From the NCBI GenBank assembly GCA_918807975.1, contig OU964918.1, forward strand, positions 21,312,477 to 21,376,476: a stretch of DNA of 64,000 bases. The letters run 5' to 3'. Both the position numbers and the translations under genes were made by a program. The notes under the pieces were generated by a model, which ran no database searches, was not told the DNA's origin, and saw nothing but the letters and a program-made list of their open reading frames with translations. Of this stretch, positions 11,501 through 21,337 are shown one piece after another. The stretch's first letter is position 1. Each line of letters begins with the position of its first letter. The stretch comes from Aplidium turbinatum (lineage: Eukaryota > Chordata > Ascidiacea > Aplousobranchia > Polyclinidae).

Positions 11501-11730
11501 CGTAGCCCAGTGTTTCTTAAACAGGTGAATGGTTCACCCCAGGGTGAATAAAATTTTTGCAGGGGTGAACCAACCAAAAGGGGTGAATAAGGGTGAACCA
11601 TCAGAAATGGATGATAGCTTGCGAGCAGGGCGGATATTCCGATTGTTTCACCTGTTCAGTGAACAGGTGAGAATTTTCAAAAACAAAATCAATTCCAAGT
11701 TTTTCATTTTTTAATCAAAACTAATTGTTT

Positions 11731-11817
11731 TTTATAAATTTCAATATTTTTTATTGTTTGATTCTTTTATAAATTTCAATATTTTTTATTGTTTGATTCT
11801 TTTATAAATTTCAAAAA
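11731..11817 (+). repeat. Short AT-rich tandem repeat, 35-bp unit, about 2.5 copies
   Basis: The unit starts TTTTATAAATTTCAATATTT and continues TTTATTGTTTGATTC. Two full copies and a partial third lie between the left end of the 11508-13849 element and its transposase remnant. The copies are nearly identical, so the duplication is recent compared with the surrounding decay. Confidence 0.85.
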
Positions 11818-11885
11818 ACTAACTGAAAACTAAAAAGAGAAATGCACTGAAATGTGTGAACTCATCGATGAGAGTGGCATTAGAA

Positions 11886-12814
11886 CAGGGGTTCTTAAAC
11901 TGGGGTCCGTGGCCCCCAAGGGGTCCGCGGACTAGTTTTTTGAAGTCCATGAAGGCCCAATGGAAATCTTAGTGTATATACCATATAATTTCAAAAATGG
12001 AATAAAATTTTCAAAAGAAAAGAGATTAAGTTCAAACAACGCTGATGATTTCTAGTTTAGCGTTTCCAGATAATTGTTATAGCATTGTAGGCTACTGTTT
12101 TTTGTTACGTAAGCTACCGTAGCCTACGTTTATTAGCCCATACGTCACTTTACACATTGTTGTTTTTTCCGCTATTTGAACATTGCAAAATTTTATCAGT
12201 TGCAGCTAAGCTAGACGTCAGCAGGCTAGGCTAGGTTAAGATTGTGAAAGGTTTATGCAGATTCTCTTTTGGTAAAGACAGCCTATAATCTGCTATAATC
12301 TATAAAGGCTGCTATAACTTAATCCCTTTTGCGACTACATATTTATGTGAGTCAGGATTTTCATCCTTGATTAGTATCAAAACAAAGAGTCGAAACCGGT
12401 TGGATGCAAAGAATGACATGCGTGTTGCCCTATCAAAGACGAAGCCACAATTTCATGTTCTTGTTGAAGACAAACAGCAGCATACTTCACATTAATGAAA
12501 TTAAATCGAAGATATTGAAAAACAATCTACATTCGCTATTTCTTAAATTTAATAAAACAAAAATTTTGTTACCTCAAATCAAATATAGTTACTACTCTCT
12601 GAACCCTTGACAGCCTGTTTCACCCTAAAAGGATGATCATCAGAAGATCCTTATTCGAATAGAAATAAATTTTGTTACCAATTCATTTTAATTTTATTGC
12701 GTTATGTCCAATTCATGCTGATCAAAAATGTTTCTCGGACTAGGCCATTAAGGGGGTCCACGCAAACCAATTTTTTTTAAGGGTTCGCGTTAAAAAAAAG
12801 TTTAAGAACCCCTG
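11886..12814 (+). mobile_element. Third-level hAT element inside a transposase C-terminus, 929 bp
   Basis: Left end CAGGGGTTCTTAAACTGGGG followed by TCCGTGGCCCCC; right end AGTTTAAGAACCCCTG. The 8-bp duplication CATTAGAA is exact (11878-11885 and 12815-12822). It keeps its own transposase C-terminus (separate entry). It is one of the youngest layers of the nest. Confidence 0.95.
12319..12495 (+). pseudogene. hAT transposase C-terminal domain, open frame remnant
   Basis: The frame reads LIPFATTYLCESGFSSLISI, then KTKSRNRLDAKNDMRVALSK, ending in QQHTSH and a stop. This is the hAT dimerisation region (LPFATTYLCE-x-G-F-S...IKTKxRxRL...DMRVALS...QxHxSH). The 58 codons are uninterrupted, which suggests a young internally deleted element. 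Nothing upstream in the element encodes the catalytic domain. Confidence 0.85.
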
Positions 12815-13180
12815 CATTAGAAGGACTTATTCAGCCGCGATTTGAAAAACTACTTGCGAAAGTTCAGGAGCATCCTAGTCACCAGTAAACAATTTTCTGC
12901 TGTAAATCGACTACTGAACTGTTGTTATTTTGCTTATTGTAATAGTGAAGTTGTTTTGCACTGAGTGTATAAGTACAAAAATTTGGTGACTGTGTTTTGT
13001 AGCTTTATATCTCTGGACTCGAGAAATTGTAGATTGCAATGGTAAAACCTAGCTTGAGTTGATCTTAACAAAAATCGAAACAACCTAACTCATTTTCTGC
13101 TGTTGTAGGCTATATAGACGAGATAGTTTTATCATATCATGAGACAAGGGTGAATGAAATCTGGACATAGATGCTAGGGG

Positions 13181-13809
13181 CAGTGCCGGATTAAGGGTCT
13201 GCTGGCCTGTAGGCACATTTTATAAGTGGCCCGAATATCAGGGTTGCCAACTAAAAAATTAGAATTATCAGTGTTGCCAAATCATTGTCACAAATGGTGA
13301 CTGTCAAACAGCACATCATAAATCACTGTCCAATGTTTCGACCTGAAGAACATGTGAATCTCATAGACCCTGATATGAAGACACTGCTCTGGTTGCAACA
13401 ATTGGGAGATGTTACCTGAATTGCTGCCTCATAAGCAAGAAGAAGATTGTCACAAAGATCGTTGTTGCAACTATAACACAGGGTACCGTGCAAAAACTTG
13501 GTCATATGCCTAACTAAATAGCAACTTTGCGCGTTTTTGCGATTGAAAACGCGTTAACTAGTTTTTGGAGGTCAATCTTACGGAGTAGATCGCTTTCAAT
13601 ACACAAAAGTGCCTGTGTACCAAGGCGTTGTTGACACATTGTTGATGTTTCAACATTGTGAAAAACAGAGCTATTAAGATAAATACTTATTAGCTTAGAA
13701 AATAATTATTTTGAAACATGACTATATTTCTACTGATTTTAAAGTGGCCTGGATTTTTGACTGGCCTGTAGGCACGTGCCTACTTTGCCTAACGGTTAAT
13801 CCGGCACTG
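13181..13809. mobile_element. Third-level hAT-type non-autonomous element, 629 bp
   Basis: Ends CAGTGCCGGATTAAGG at the left and TTAATCCGGCACTG at the right, both continuing into GGCCTGTAGGCAC. The 8-bp duplication GCTAGGGG is exact (13173-13180 and 13810-13817). No coding remains. It sits near the right end of the 11508-13849 element. Confidence 0.95.
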
Positions 13810-13920
13810 GCTAGGGGTGAACAAAACTAAAAAAGTTTAAGAAGCACTGCCGTAGCCTACCAAGTAAAATTGGATCCTAAACTTATTTGCAATGCAAAAA
13901 CAAAGTAGCGTAGGCCTACC

Positions 13921-14235
13921 GAGCACTGCTTTCTCAAATCCTCGGAAGAACTTGGTGATCTATCGTCTGACCTAAATTTTCGAAACAAATCTTCAGATTT
14001 TTTGGCTTTAACGTTAAAGCGGAATATCTATAATTATCTCACTGAAAAGTGTTCGAACTCCTGCCTTTTGTCTCTACGTATCTGTGCGAGTCAGCGTTTT
14101 ACGTTGACGACAATCAAAACAAAATACCATTCCAGTCTAAGCAACATTGAAACCGCTTTGAGACCAGCATGGACAAACATTGAGCCACGGCTGGACTTGC
14201 TTTGTAACAGAAAGCAGTCGCACCCATCACACTGA
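13921..14235 (+). pseudogene. hAT transposase C-terminus of the outermost element
   Basis: The frame (13921-14235) reads SSDFLALTLKRNIYNYLTEK, CASQRFTLTTIKTKYHSSLS, then IEPRLDLLCNRKQSHPSH and stop. It is the dimerisation region and tail that pair with the middle part at 11016-11500, now separated by 2.3 kb of nested insertions. The normally conserved F-A/T-T-Y-L-C-E box is degraded here. Confidence 0.75.
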
Positions 14236-14552
14236 ATAAACGTGTTTGCTTTTGTTTCCCGTAGACTAAAGTATTGGGCTTTGAGTACCGCCAGCTTGTT
14301 TTTAATTTTTGTTCAAGATAAGCCGTTCCATAAATATCAAAAATAAATATTTTGCCCTGTTTATCATTTTAACTGTGAAAGGTCGCGAAAATTTTTACTA
14401 GATTAGAAGGGGTCGTGATCCAAAAAGTTTGGGAATCCTTGGTCTACGCTATCTATAATTATACTCCGAATGTTGCAAGCATCTTATCCTAATCAAGATG
14501 TGCCAATATTGACTTTGAAAGTGATGCTTGTTTTGGTGATGAAAGTTTTGGT

Positions 14553-14863
14553 CCGCCCCGATAGCTCAGTTGGTTAACGCGTGACTTTGTGAACAAAGAA
14601 ACTTCAAGATCAAACGGCGCTGGTTCGACTCTCGGGGTGTGCGCTTAAGCAACGCATTCTAAGGACTGCTTTCCATTCAGCGGCACCTAGTGAATGAAAT
14701 AATTTCTCGGCAACAACACTTCAACAATCGGAAACTTCACTCTTTCAATCTGGGTAACCGGCCCTGCGTCAACAGCCTCTACAAGTAACTTATGCGAAAC
14801 TACCAGGAATAATCTATCAAGGCTTTGTCAGTCCGAGGATAAAAATTCAAACCAAACCAAATG
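14553..14863 (+). repeat. tRNA-derived SINE, full-length copy
   Basis: The tRNA-like head has an A-box TAGCTCAGTTGG (14562-14573) and a B-box GGTTCGACTC (14622-14631). A roughly 170-bp tRNA-unrelated body follows (GCAACGC..., CAATCGGAAACTTCACTCT, GCGAAACTACCAGGAATAA), ending GTCCGAGGATAAA and a short simple-repeat tail (ACCAA units). Other copies or pieces lie at 19041-19343 (minus), 21338-21430, 51947-52240 and 61481-61551. Confidence 0.9.
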
Positions 14864-15890
14864 CTTTAAACACATGTTGTAGGCTTAACTTACAAGAGCG
14901 AAATGCTCGGCTGAAAATGTAGTTTACAAGTTTATAGTTTATAAAATTTTAGAAATAACTTTTAACTGGTTAAGATTTTGGTCATTGTAACAATTTGTAT
15001 TTTGAAGTACATGTAAGCCTATTATTATTTTATTGATGTGAAATGTTTTTTTTTCTGTATTGAGTTATGTGTATTGGTGCTGTTGCATTATTAGGGCGAT
15101 ACTTGCAGTTGACAAATTACATCCCAGATTGTTGGGAGCAGTGTAAAATTTTTAATCAGGTGGTCTATGCTTTGTTGCAAAAATTATTTGGGCGCATTTC
15201 TAATTACTGTATATTTGGGCAAGAATTTTTTGCACCCCAACAAACTAACTTTTCCCTACGCCAACGACCAGCTGCATTACAAAACTTTTTTCTAATTTTT
15301 AAAACAAACGCATGTTTAACGCGGTACCAATTAGCCTACTGCCCTTCTAGTGCCGTGAAAATAACGAAATTGCTGCGAGCCTTCGTATCCCAAAGAAATA
15401 AAAAGAATGTGTTCTCTGAGTCTGGGACATCTGAGGTAGTTTAGTTTGTTTAATGGTGTGATCCTTTGTACGACAGGGTCCAGTTTTTTTCAACTGAAGG
15501 TTATTCTGTGTGCTTTTATAATTATGAAATTATTACTCTTACAATATTAAAGGCTTCATTTCAATTTTTGCTTTCTTTTTCGGCTTATCTCATTGAGCAC
15601 GCAGTAGTCTACTTTAAATATAGTGCAACGACGTAATAAAAATTTGCAAGCAATTCAAGAGAAATTGATTTATTCTTTTGGCAACACCCACAGTTATTAG
15701 CCTATCACGGTAGGCATTTTAACGTATTTCTATTACACTTCTCGAAAAGGCAACCGCAACCATGCGTAACATACGACATCGCTGATGTTGGTAGCGCTAT
15801 CATGCGTGACATGACTCAACACGTGATTATCTGGTCGTCTTTATCGAAAGATTTTGATACAAAGAAATTTAACTGAATTCATCGCCACAA
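14864..15890. other. Intergenic, nothing recognised
   Basis: A 125-codon open frame at 15067-15444 has no recognisable family and no splice or coding signature. I see no element boundary. Confidence 0.4.
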
Positions 15891-15894
15891 CCAG

Positions 15895-15962
15895 CGTTTC
15901 CTAATGGGTTAAGGCAAAGGAGAAGCAATTTCGATTGCATGGGTTCGATTCCCACCCTCTGC
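15895..15962 (+). other. tRNA-like relic or SINE head
   Basis: CTAATGGGTTAAGG resembles a weak A-box and GGGTTCGATTCCCACCC is a good B-box/T-arm about 40 bases downstream. The acceptor stem does not close (CCACCCTCTGC has no partner upstream), so it is not a functional tRNA. A different SINE family is possible. Confidence 0.35.
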
Positions 15963-16176
15963 TAATACTATTTTTTCTTCTGCAACTGAACTGAGTGCAA
16001 GAAGGATCGTAGTGACTGCAATCAATGGAGTTTATGAGAAAAATTGTGACTAAACACCAGTAATGTCATATATGTTACGCATGGATTGCGTTATGAATTC
16101 GGACAGTGTACTACGTTAAAGTGCCTCCCGCCTATCACAGCGGTGGCTTTCATATAGAGCTTGTAGTAAAGTGCAG

Positions 16177-16827
16177 TCACGAAAAATTACACACAGATGG
16201 ATATTTAGGTTGGTGACATTTCAAATAAGAATATTTCTCCCGTTTTCCGTCACAATTACTGTCGCTGAGAAAGTGAACATCAGCCTCTCTCGCCCGCCCT
16301 CTATCGGCTGCTGCACGTCCAAACAAACTACCATGAGTGAGAAACATAACTTGGCTCCGGCTGAGCAGAAAATATTCAGCAAATGTTTTTTGAATTCTAT
16401 TTTGAACTAATTTCTTCTTTTTGTCTTTTTCTTGCACATGCATGACGTGGATAATTGAGTCGGTTAAAGATATCACTTTGACGTCGAGATTCTCTTTTCT
16501 ACTTCCATTTAACTCATCAACCACGTGTTGTTTGACCACTTCGTTGTCGGACGTTACAAAAACGCGAAACATCACTTTCGCTTTTGATTTTTGGACAAAC
16601 GATTTTGCAAAATTTATAAAACATTTCACAAAATTTTCTTCATCTCCTTTTGACAAAAATTGATTATATTCGCCAAGTCCAGTTCGAATCACTATCGCCA
16701 CCAAGCGAATGATAACACCATCTTTGTTTTTCTCTTTGAAACCAGCTTCAACAACTTGATCAACAATCTTTGCAACTTCTGGCGATGGTTGAAGGAAAGT
16801 TTGAACTATTTCTTCTTGACTGAAGTA
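16177..16827 (-). CDS. Glycosyltransferase gene, last coding exon (C-lobe)
   Basis: It opens at a TTATTACAG acceptor with Y-F-S-Q-E-E-I-V in phase 0 and runs 216 codons to a TAA stop at 16177-16179. FLLSRSQVMFLTHGSLFGRA is the most conserved-looking stretch. The final 30 residues look less conserved and Arg/Lys-rich. Confidence 0.75.
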   Translation of the reverse strand, partial: YFSQEEIVQTFLQPSPEVAKIVDQVVEAGFKEKNKDGVIIRLVAIVIRTGLGEYNQFLSKGDEENFVKCFINFAKSFVQKSKAKVMFRVFVTSDNEVVKQHVVDELNGSRKENLDVKVISLTDSIIHVMHVQEKDKKKKLVQNRIQKTFAEYFLLSRSQVMFLTHGSLFGRAAADRGRAREADVHFLSDSNCDGKREKYSYLKCHQPKYPSVCNFS

Positions 16828-19800
16828 CTGTAATAACAATAAGAATATAGGCCTCGTTAGGTTATCGCAAACAAACTTCCTTTCTATTTATTGCCTGCTG
16901 AAATACATAGGTATAAGCATGGCCACCTGGAGATGCGGCCTGATTTGTCACATTTTGCAGATTTTGATTACAGCTACTGCTAGTGCTTGACTGACATTTT
17001 TTGAGATGTTTTTACTTTTTGCGGTTTCCTAATGACATAAAACTTTTTTGTTGCCTTGGGGAAGCAGTAGTAAATGAGAAAAAGTAAGTTGAAAAACGCA
17101 AAATCAGACTGTTATTGAAAATTAACAGTCTGACTAAAATCTTCGAAATCAAATTTTCTTTGCTTTTCAACATGTGAGAATGTTAAAACCTATTGTGTCA
17201 TCTGGGGAAAAGAATAAAGAAAGCGTAAGAATATAATTTTTAGAAAAATTTATTTAAACGTTTGCTCAAAGTTAGAAAAACCTGGAAATTTCTGCAAAAT
17301 GTGACAAATCAGGCCGTATCTTTAGGTGGCCATGGTATAAGGTACAAACAGGGGCGTAGCCAGAAAAAAATTTCTGGGCCGCAAGTAAATGTTATTAAAG
17401 CATTCAAAGAGGGGGTTTCTGCTCGAAAAAAAAAGTTATAAAAATTGCCCATTCTGAGAGTACTTTCAACTTTAATTAGTGATTTCCAACCTTTTTAGTC
17501 TTATGCCACTCTACAGAAGATACAAATAGTTTGTGGCATCCCGTGACAGACCAACAACATTTCCTTTAAAATGCAGCACATTATTGGAATACACCTTAAC
17601 CGTTTCATACTAAAGACTTTAAAAATATTATTCATAGTCTCTGTACTGGACTTTTAGCTCTCATGCAGAGTAGAGAATAATAGGTGAGTTCGTTGTTGTG
17701 CTCTTGAGAGACAATCAACAACAACACACATTTAGAAATCAACATAATAATAGCAACACAGCAATTTTACTTAGAGATTGAATGCCATTGTGAAACTGCA
17801 TTTTGAAAAAAAAGTAAGAGTTTAGCTTACTTAGGCTATTTCGAAGGAAGTGTGAAACTACCACAGCCTACTGCTCTTCCCGCAGCAGAAAAAAACAGGT
17901 AAAAACCTCTCCATGAACAGCATTTATCTAGTGAAGTACGGTACCTACGCTACAATCGTCAATCAGCGCAACTTGTATAGACCTTGACTGTTAGTTAGTT
18001 CACAGTTTTCAGTCTTTTGTTCCCCGAATTGCGAAGATTGGACATGAGCAAATTTTGAACCGGCTTGATGGCGACTTTTCAAGTACTGCTATTTTTTGAC
18101 GTTGACCGTAACAAAATTCCCCTTTCGGAGGTCGCTCCATACGCTATCGCACTACCTCTTCTTTGGCTGTTCACGTAGATTACGCTCTTCCACTTTTAGG
18201 CCAAGAGTACTCTTCCATTCGTTGTACGTTGCCGCACCAACGGAGTCTCCTCCACCGCACTAACATTTCTACTTGGTTGATGCCAAGTTTTCTCAATTTT
18301 TCACTTGACAGGCCTACTCTATCTGCTAGTCGCTTAGTTACTGTGACATAATATTAATAAAGCCATGACAAATAGAAGAGTGCTACACTACAAATTTTTG
18401 ATCATGAAAAATCATAAGCTATGACAAAACATTGCGATGTCAGAAAAAAAAGTGGTACGTGAACATTTCATCAGCAACAAAGATCCTATAGTTATCTACT
18501 TGAAGACATATGCAAAAATGAATATGAAAAATAGCTCGTGGTACCCCGGAGTATTGTAAAGTAAATAGCTCCCCGGTTGGGAACCACTGGCCTCAACCAA
18601 TAGTAAAACTCTGTCAAACGATGCTGTAACAGAAGATAAAATGTTTATTTAAAATATTTTTTTGGGTGGGACAATCGCACTCTTTGCCGCCCCCTGACTA
18701 CACCCTAGACAGGTATAGACTGTACAAGGTAATAAACTTTGAATCACGTCGTTGCTTTATTTTATCGTATTATCAGTTTGGTCTCATGTACGATATCATG
18801 AACTCACGAAATCGTTTATCGGAATTTCATCAACAATTGGATGCTGGTTGGTTACGTGACCTTCGAGGAAAGAGCTCAGAGGGTTCGATTTTTCCACGCA
18901 CAATAAAGGACGCTGATTGACAGTATCCAGCAAATTTTTTACGGTTGAGTAATCGTAGTCAAAAGATAAAGCACTAAAGCCAATCGTCCACTTGTATGGT
19001 TTCCAATCAATAAAAAATAGCCTGGTTAAGAAAAAAAAAGGATTGATTGATTAAGGAAATCTTTATCCTCGAACTGAGAAAGCTTCTTTATGAGCTTAAT
19101 CCAGGCAGTTTTGCATACTTGTAGAGGTTTCGAACTACTGATGCAGGGCCGATCACCGCGTTTGACAGAATGAAGTTTCCGATGGTTAAAATATTGTTGT
19201 ATGTGAATTATTTCATCCACTAGTAGCCTCTGAATGAAGAGGAGTATTTGAAATGCGCTGCTTAACCGCACACCCGAGAATCGAACCAGTGCCGCCGCTT
19301 GATCTTGCAGTTTCTTTGTTCGTAAAGCCAAGCAATCGGGGAGGATGTTGTCATAGAACAAAAAACTTCAACTGGCAATAATTCAGCTTCTGAAGAAGCT
19401 TGTCAAGAATTCAACCACCATCAACTGTTAAGCTATATTTCTATGACTATGACATAAGTTATTAACGCATACCGTACGCTTAATGTATTCTTAAATTGGA
19501 ATAGTTTTCACAATTTGAAAAACAATCTTTTGTCGGTAAGTATAAATGTAACGTGGTTGCAAAATATATATAGGTAAATTTATTCACCAATATCACATCT
19601 ACAAGAAGCATACTCACCTCCCCGTTTTTATAGCATAAGAAAAGGCGCTAGTTAATGCACCAATGCTATCTCCAAGTCCGGCGTTTGGACTAAATATAAA
19701 AACTTTCTTCTGTTCACATGGAATAGACGAGTCATGAAGCACTTCCTTGTGCCACTTCACATATCGAGGAAAAATAGTTTTCAGCTGCACCCATTGTTTA

Positions 19801-19994
19801 TCGGTTTCGTAAACGAAAGGCTTCCATGAAGACAGCACAACAGAGTGCTTGGTCAACTTACTACAGTCATTCGAAGTGGAGTCACATGTAGTTTCGTCAT
19901 CATTTTCAGATATGTTTTGTTCCAGATGGCAGTTGCTTGCGTCACACAGCGTCAAAATCACAAAGCTCATTAAATTAATGATAAAAATTTTCAT
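16177..19994 (-). CDS. GT-B fucosyltransferase-like glycosyltransferase, three exons seen
   Basis: Exons on the minus strand are 19994-19618, 19021-18808 and 16827-16177. The first starts MKIFIINLMSFVILTL, a signal peptide or membrane anchor. A Cys/Asn-rich stem follows, then FIFSPNAGLGDSIGALTSAF and, across the exon 1/2 junction, YAIKTGR-LFFIDW. The G-L-G-D/N...A-F-x-Y-A-x-x-T-x-R-x-L motif is the N-lobe signature of xyloglucan-type and related fucosyltransferases. The last exon has LQPSPEVAKIVDQVV, VMFRVFVTSDNEVVKQ and FLLSRSQVMFLTHGSLFGR, like the GDP-sugar-binding C-lobe. Joined as seen it is about 413 residues. Phases fit, but the family usually has more sequence between exons 2 and 3, so a middle exon may be hidden in 16840-18800, which is full of transposons. 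Likely Golgi type II or secreted enzyme. The exact GT family is an inference. Confidence 0.7.
16918..17333. mobile_element. MITE with 45-bp inverted repeats, 416 bp
   Basis: Left end CATGGCCACCTGGAGATGCG and right end, read inward, ATGGCCACCTAAAGATACGG. Both continue CCTGATTTGTCACATTTTGC. The 8-bp duplication GGTATAAG is exact if the right end is placed at CCAT (16910-16917 and 17334-17341). No coding. It lies in an intron of the glycosyltransferase gene. A half of a related end (CTGCAAAATGTGACAAATCA) recurs at 46321-46340. Confidence 0.85.
17477..18589. mobile_element. Old hAT-type element with a LINE scrap inside
   Basis: The left end TAGTGATTTCCAACCTTTTT and right end, read inward, CAGTGGTTCCCAACCGGGG match hAT inverted repeats. 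The flanks no longer show a clear 8-bp duplication, so it is old. The interior contains the LINE remnant at 18163-18352. It is intronic to the glycosyltransferase gene. Confidence 0.65.
18163..18352 (-). pseudogene. LINE fragment, post-RT C-terminal motif
   Basis: The minus strand reads KRLADRVGLSSEKLRKLGI then VRWRRLRWCGNVQRMEEYSW and P-K before a stop. The R-R-L-R-W-x-G-H/N-V-x-R-M motif is typical of the region after the RT domain in many non-LTR elements. It differs from the fragments at 1020 and 52461, so at least two LINE lineages are present. Short and isolated. Confidence 0.65.
18808..19021 (-). CDS. Glycosyltransferase gene, second coding exon
   Basis: The acceptor is CTTTTTTTTTCTTAACCAG and the donor is GTGAGT at 18807. 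The exon encodes LFFIDWKPYKWTIGFSALSF then DYDYSTVKNLLDTVNQ and ends VDEIPINDF. The first base completes the Arg codon begun in exon 1 (TG-R), so phase and sense both match. The tail of a SINE lies only about 20 bases upstream of the acceptor. Confidence 0.75.
19041..19343 (-). repeat. tRNA-derived SINE in intron 1 of the glycosyltransferase gene
   Basis: Minus-strand copy of the 14553 family: the head ends GGTTCGATTCTCGGGTGTG and the body contains CATCGGAAACTTCATTCTG. The tail is (CAAT)n at 19052-19041. It is sense to the host gene. The tail abuts the pyrimidine tract CTTTTTTTTTCTTAACCAG of exon 2. Confidence 0.88.
19618..19994 (-). CDS. Glycosyltransferase gene, first coding exon
   Basis: The start is placed at 19994 (MKIFIINLM) because a hydrophobic leader follows directly. 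A possible acceptor TTTTTTATCAG just upstream (about 20015) suggests a separate 5' untranslated exon. The frame is open further upstream, but those residues look intronic. The donor is GTGAGT at 19617. Two predicted N-glycosylation-like Asn sites lie in the stem. Confidence 0.72.
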
Positions 19995-20340
19995 CTTCCT
20001 ACAAACAAGTTTGACCTGATAAAAAACATAAAAATAACTTGTTATCACTTTGCACATAAAAATCATAAATTGTTATTAGGCTATATATATATATATCTTC
20101 TTTGAATTTTCTGTATTGAAAGTGGACTGAAGCTCAATGGATTGACATACTGTGGAGCAGGCCTACAAAATAGAGAATGTCGTCACAATACTACAGAATC
20201 ATGGTGATCTATGTACAAAGGTGGGCAAAGTTACTTTCAAAAGTAACTGAGTTACAGTTACTTGGCCAAAATAGTAACTGAGTTACCGTTACAGTTACCG
20301 ATTTTAAAAAGCAACTAGTTACCGTTACTAGTTACTTTCA

Positions 20341-20570
20341 GTTCAGTTCAGTTGTTTTTATTTCTGACCATCATATCAAAACAATACACGTCAGCATAGC
20401 AAAGGTCGAGAAAAGGGTAGAAGCGACAAAACGTGAACGTTAAAACGTGCTTGAGACCGAAGTAAGTTATTGAGTTGAAAGAAATTTGGCACGGTCGCAA
20501 CACCTTCAAAAAAATTTAAGATATAAAGGGAAAATAAAAAAAAATAAAAATGTTACAAAACAAAAACAGC
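20341..20570 (-). repeat. Dispersed repeat, SINE-like, copy 1
   Basis: Read on the minus strand it ends GATGGTCAGAAATAAAAACA then CTGAACTGAACTGAA, a short simple-repeat tail. Upstream it contains TTGTCGCTTCTACCCTTTTC. The same sequence in diverged form lies at 43985-44220 in the other orientation. It looks like a SINE or LINE 3' end with a pentamer tail. No Pol III boxes were recognised. Confidence 0.7.
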
Positions 20571-21139
20571 ATATATTTAGGCTATAGCTTTATTAGCCCA
20601 CATAGCTTTAGCTGATATATTTAAGATTTGTATGGACAGTTGCTATGAAGATCGGCCATGGTGCGTTATCAAGAGTGCTGATGGTTGTAAGGGGAACACG
20701 TCTTGATGCGTTCAGCTCATAGCAAAGAAGAGCAAGGCAGGCAAAGAAAACCCCACAAAGAAATCCTACCACGGGCAAAGCCATTTCAAGCGCAACGCAC
20801 CATAGGCCTTGCACGACTCACAAAATAGATAGGCTATAACTTGACGACATGAAAACAATGACAAAAACAAATAAAACAAACTAGCTACAAACAGTTACTC
20901 ACAAATCTAACATAACATTCTGCACCTGGCCAGCTCTGCATGCAAGTCCAGTTTAACCGCAATGTTTGATATAAGTTATAGTGTTAGAGCCATCCATGCT
21001 AACATAACAACACAAGTACAAAACCAACAATGTTTTATTTAAAAAATATTACTCAGTGGCTTATATGTTTATTTCCTTTGAGAAATACGAGCATTTCAAA
21101 GTGCTCGTCACTTAGGCCTGCCTTTTGGGCTTTAAAATG

Positions 21140-21335
21140 TCCTTGCCCTATCGTCGTCATCGTATGAGCCTCTGGAGCCGAGGGTCTATCCGTTTACCCC
21201 CCCCCCACCCAGATTCACAATGTTCCCGGACTACACTGGACCTACTAGAGAGCAGCCAGTCTTTGGTTTCATCATCCATGACACTCAGACCTTTCACTCC
21301 GTTAGGTGGCTTGAAGATGGTACAGTCATTGATGA
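21140..21335 (+). other. Exon-like open segment inside the hAT element, unidentified
   Basis: One plus-strand frame reads FPDYTGPTREQPVFGFIIHD then TQTFHSVRWLEDGTVIDDV without a stop, with non-simple composition and higher GC than its surroundings. It ends where the SINE head begins (21338). I do not recognise the family. It could be a captured host exon or a fragment of another element. Confidence 0.35.
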
Positions 21336-21337
21336 TG

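Larger units (their letters stand above)
11838..12888 (+). pseudogene. hAT transposase C-terminus, split by a 929-bp hAT insertion
   Basis: Codons 11838-11885 read RNALKCVNSSMRVALE and codons 12823-12888 read GLIQPRFEKLLAKVQEHPSH followed by Q and a stop. These join in frame across the insert 11886-12814: the duplicated bases CATTAGAA fall in the codons for A-L-E. The sequence is the extreme C-terminus of a hAT transposase (N-R-L...MRVAL...I-x-P-R-F-E-x-L...Q-x-H-P-S-H). So the element was still reasonably intact at its 3' end when it was hit. Confidence 0.8.
11508..13849 (+). mobile_element. Second-level hAT element, nested; itself hit twice
   Basis: Left end CAGTGTTTCTTAAACAGG; right end read inward CAGTGCTTCTTAAACTTT. 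The 8-bp duplication CCGTAGCC is exact (11500-11507 and 13850-13857). The subtermini read GGTTCACCCC and GTTCACCCC. It contains two further insertions (11886-12814 and 13181-13809). Removing them leaves about 770 bp, including the last codons of a transposase. Confidence 0.95.
10894..14441 (+). mobile_element. hAT element (Charlie-like ends) with nested hAT insertions, 3.5 kb
   Basis: Left end CAGGGCTTCATAAACTGGGG followed by GTCGCAACCC; right end read inward CAAGGATTCCCAAACTTT followed by GATCACGACCCC. The 8-bp duplication is GTCTAAGC at 10886-10893 and GTCTACGC at 14442-14449 (7 of 8). The coding pieces are plus-strand and match ZBED5/SCAND3-like hAT transposases. The element was split by 11508-13849. 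Without that insert it is about 1.2 kb, so an internal deletion had already removed much of the transposase. Confidence 0.92.
17349..18708. mobile_element. Probable decayed element with CAGGGGCGTAGCC ends
   Basis: The left end CAGGGGCGTAGCCAG and right end, read inward, TAGGGTGTAGTCAGGGGG are recognisably paired, but no target duplication survives. It appears to have been split by the hAT element 17477-18589. Low to moderate confidence because only the ends support it. Confidence 0.45.

Noticed and set aside
15895-15962. Functional tRNA gene
   Set aside because: Good B-box but no closing acceptor stem and no credible anticodon arm. Kept only as a relic.
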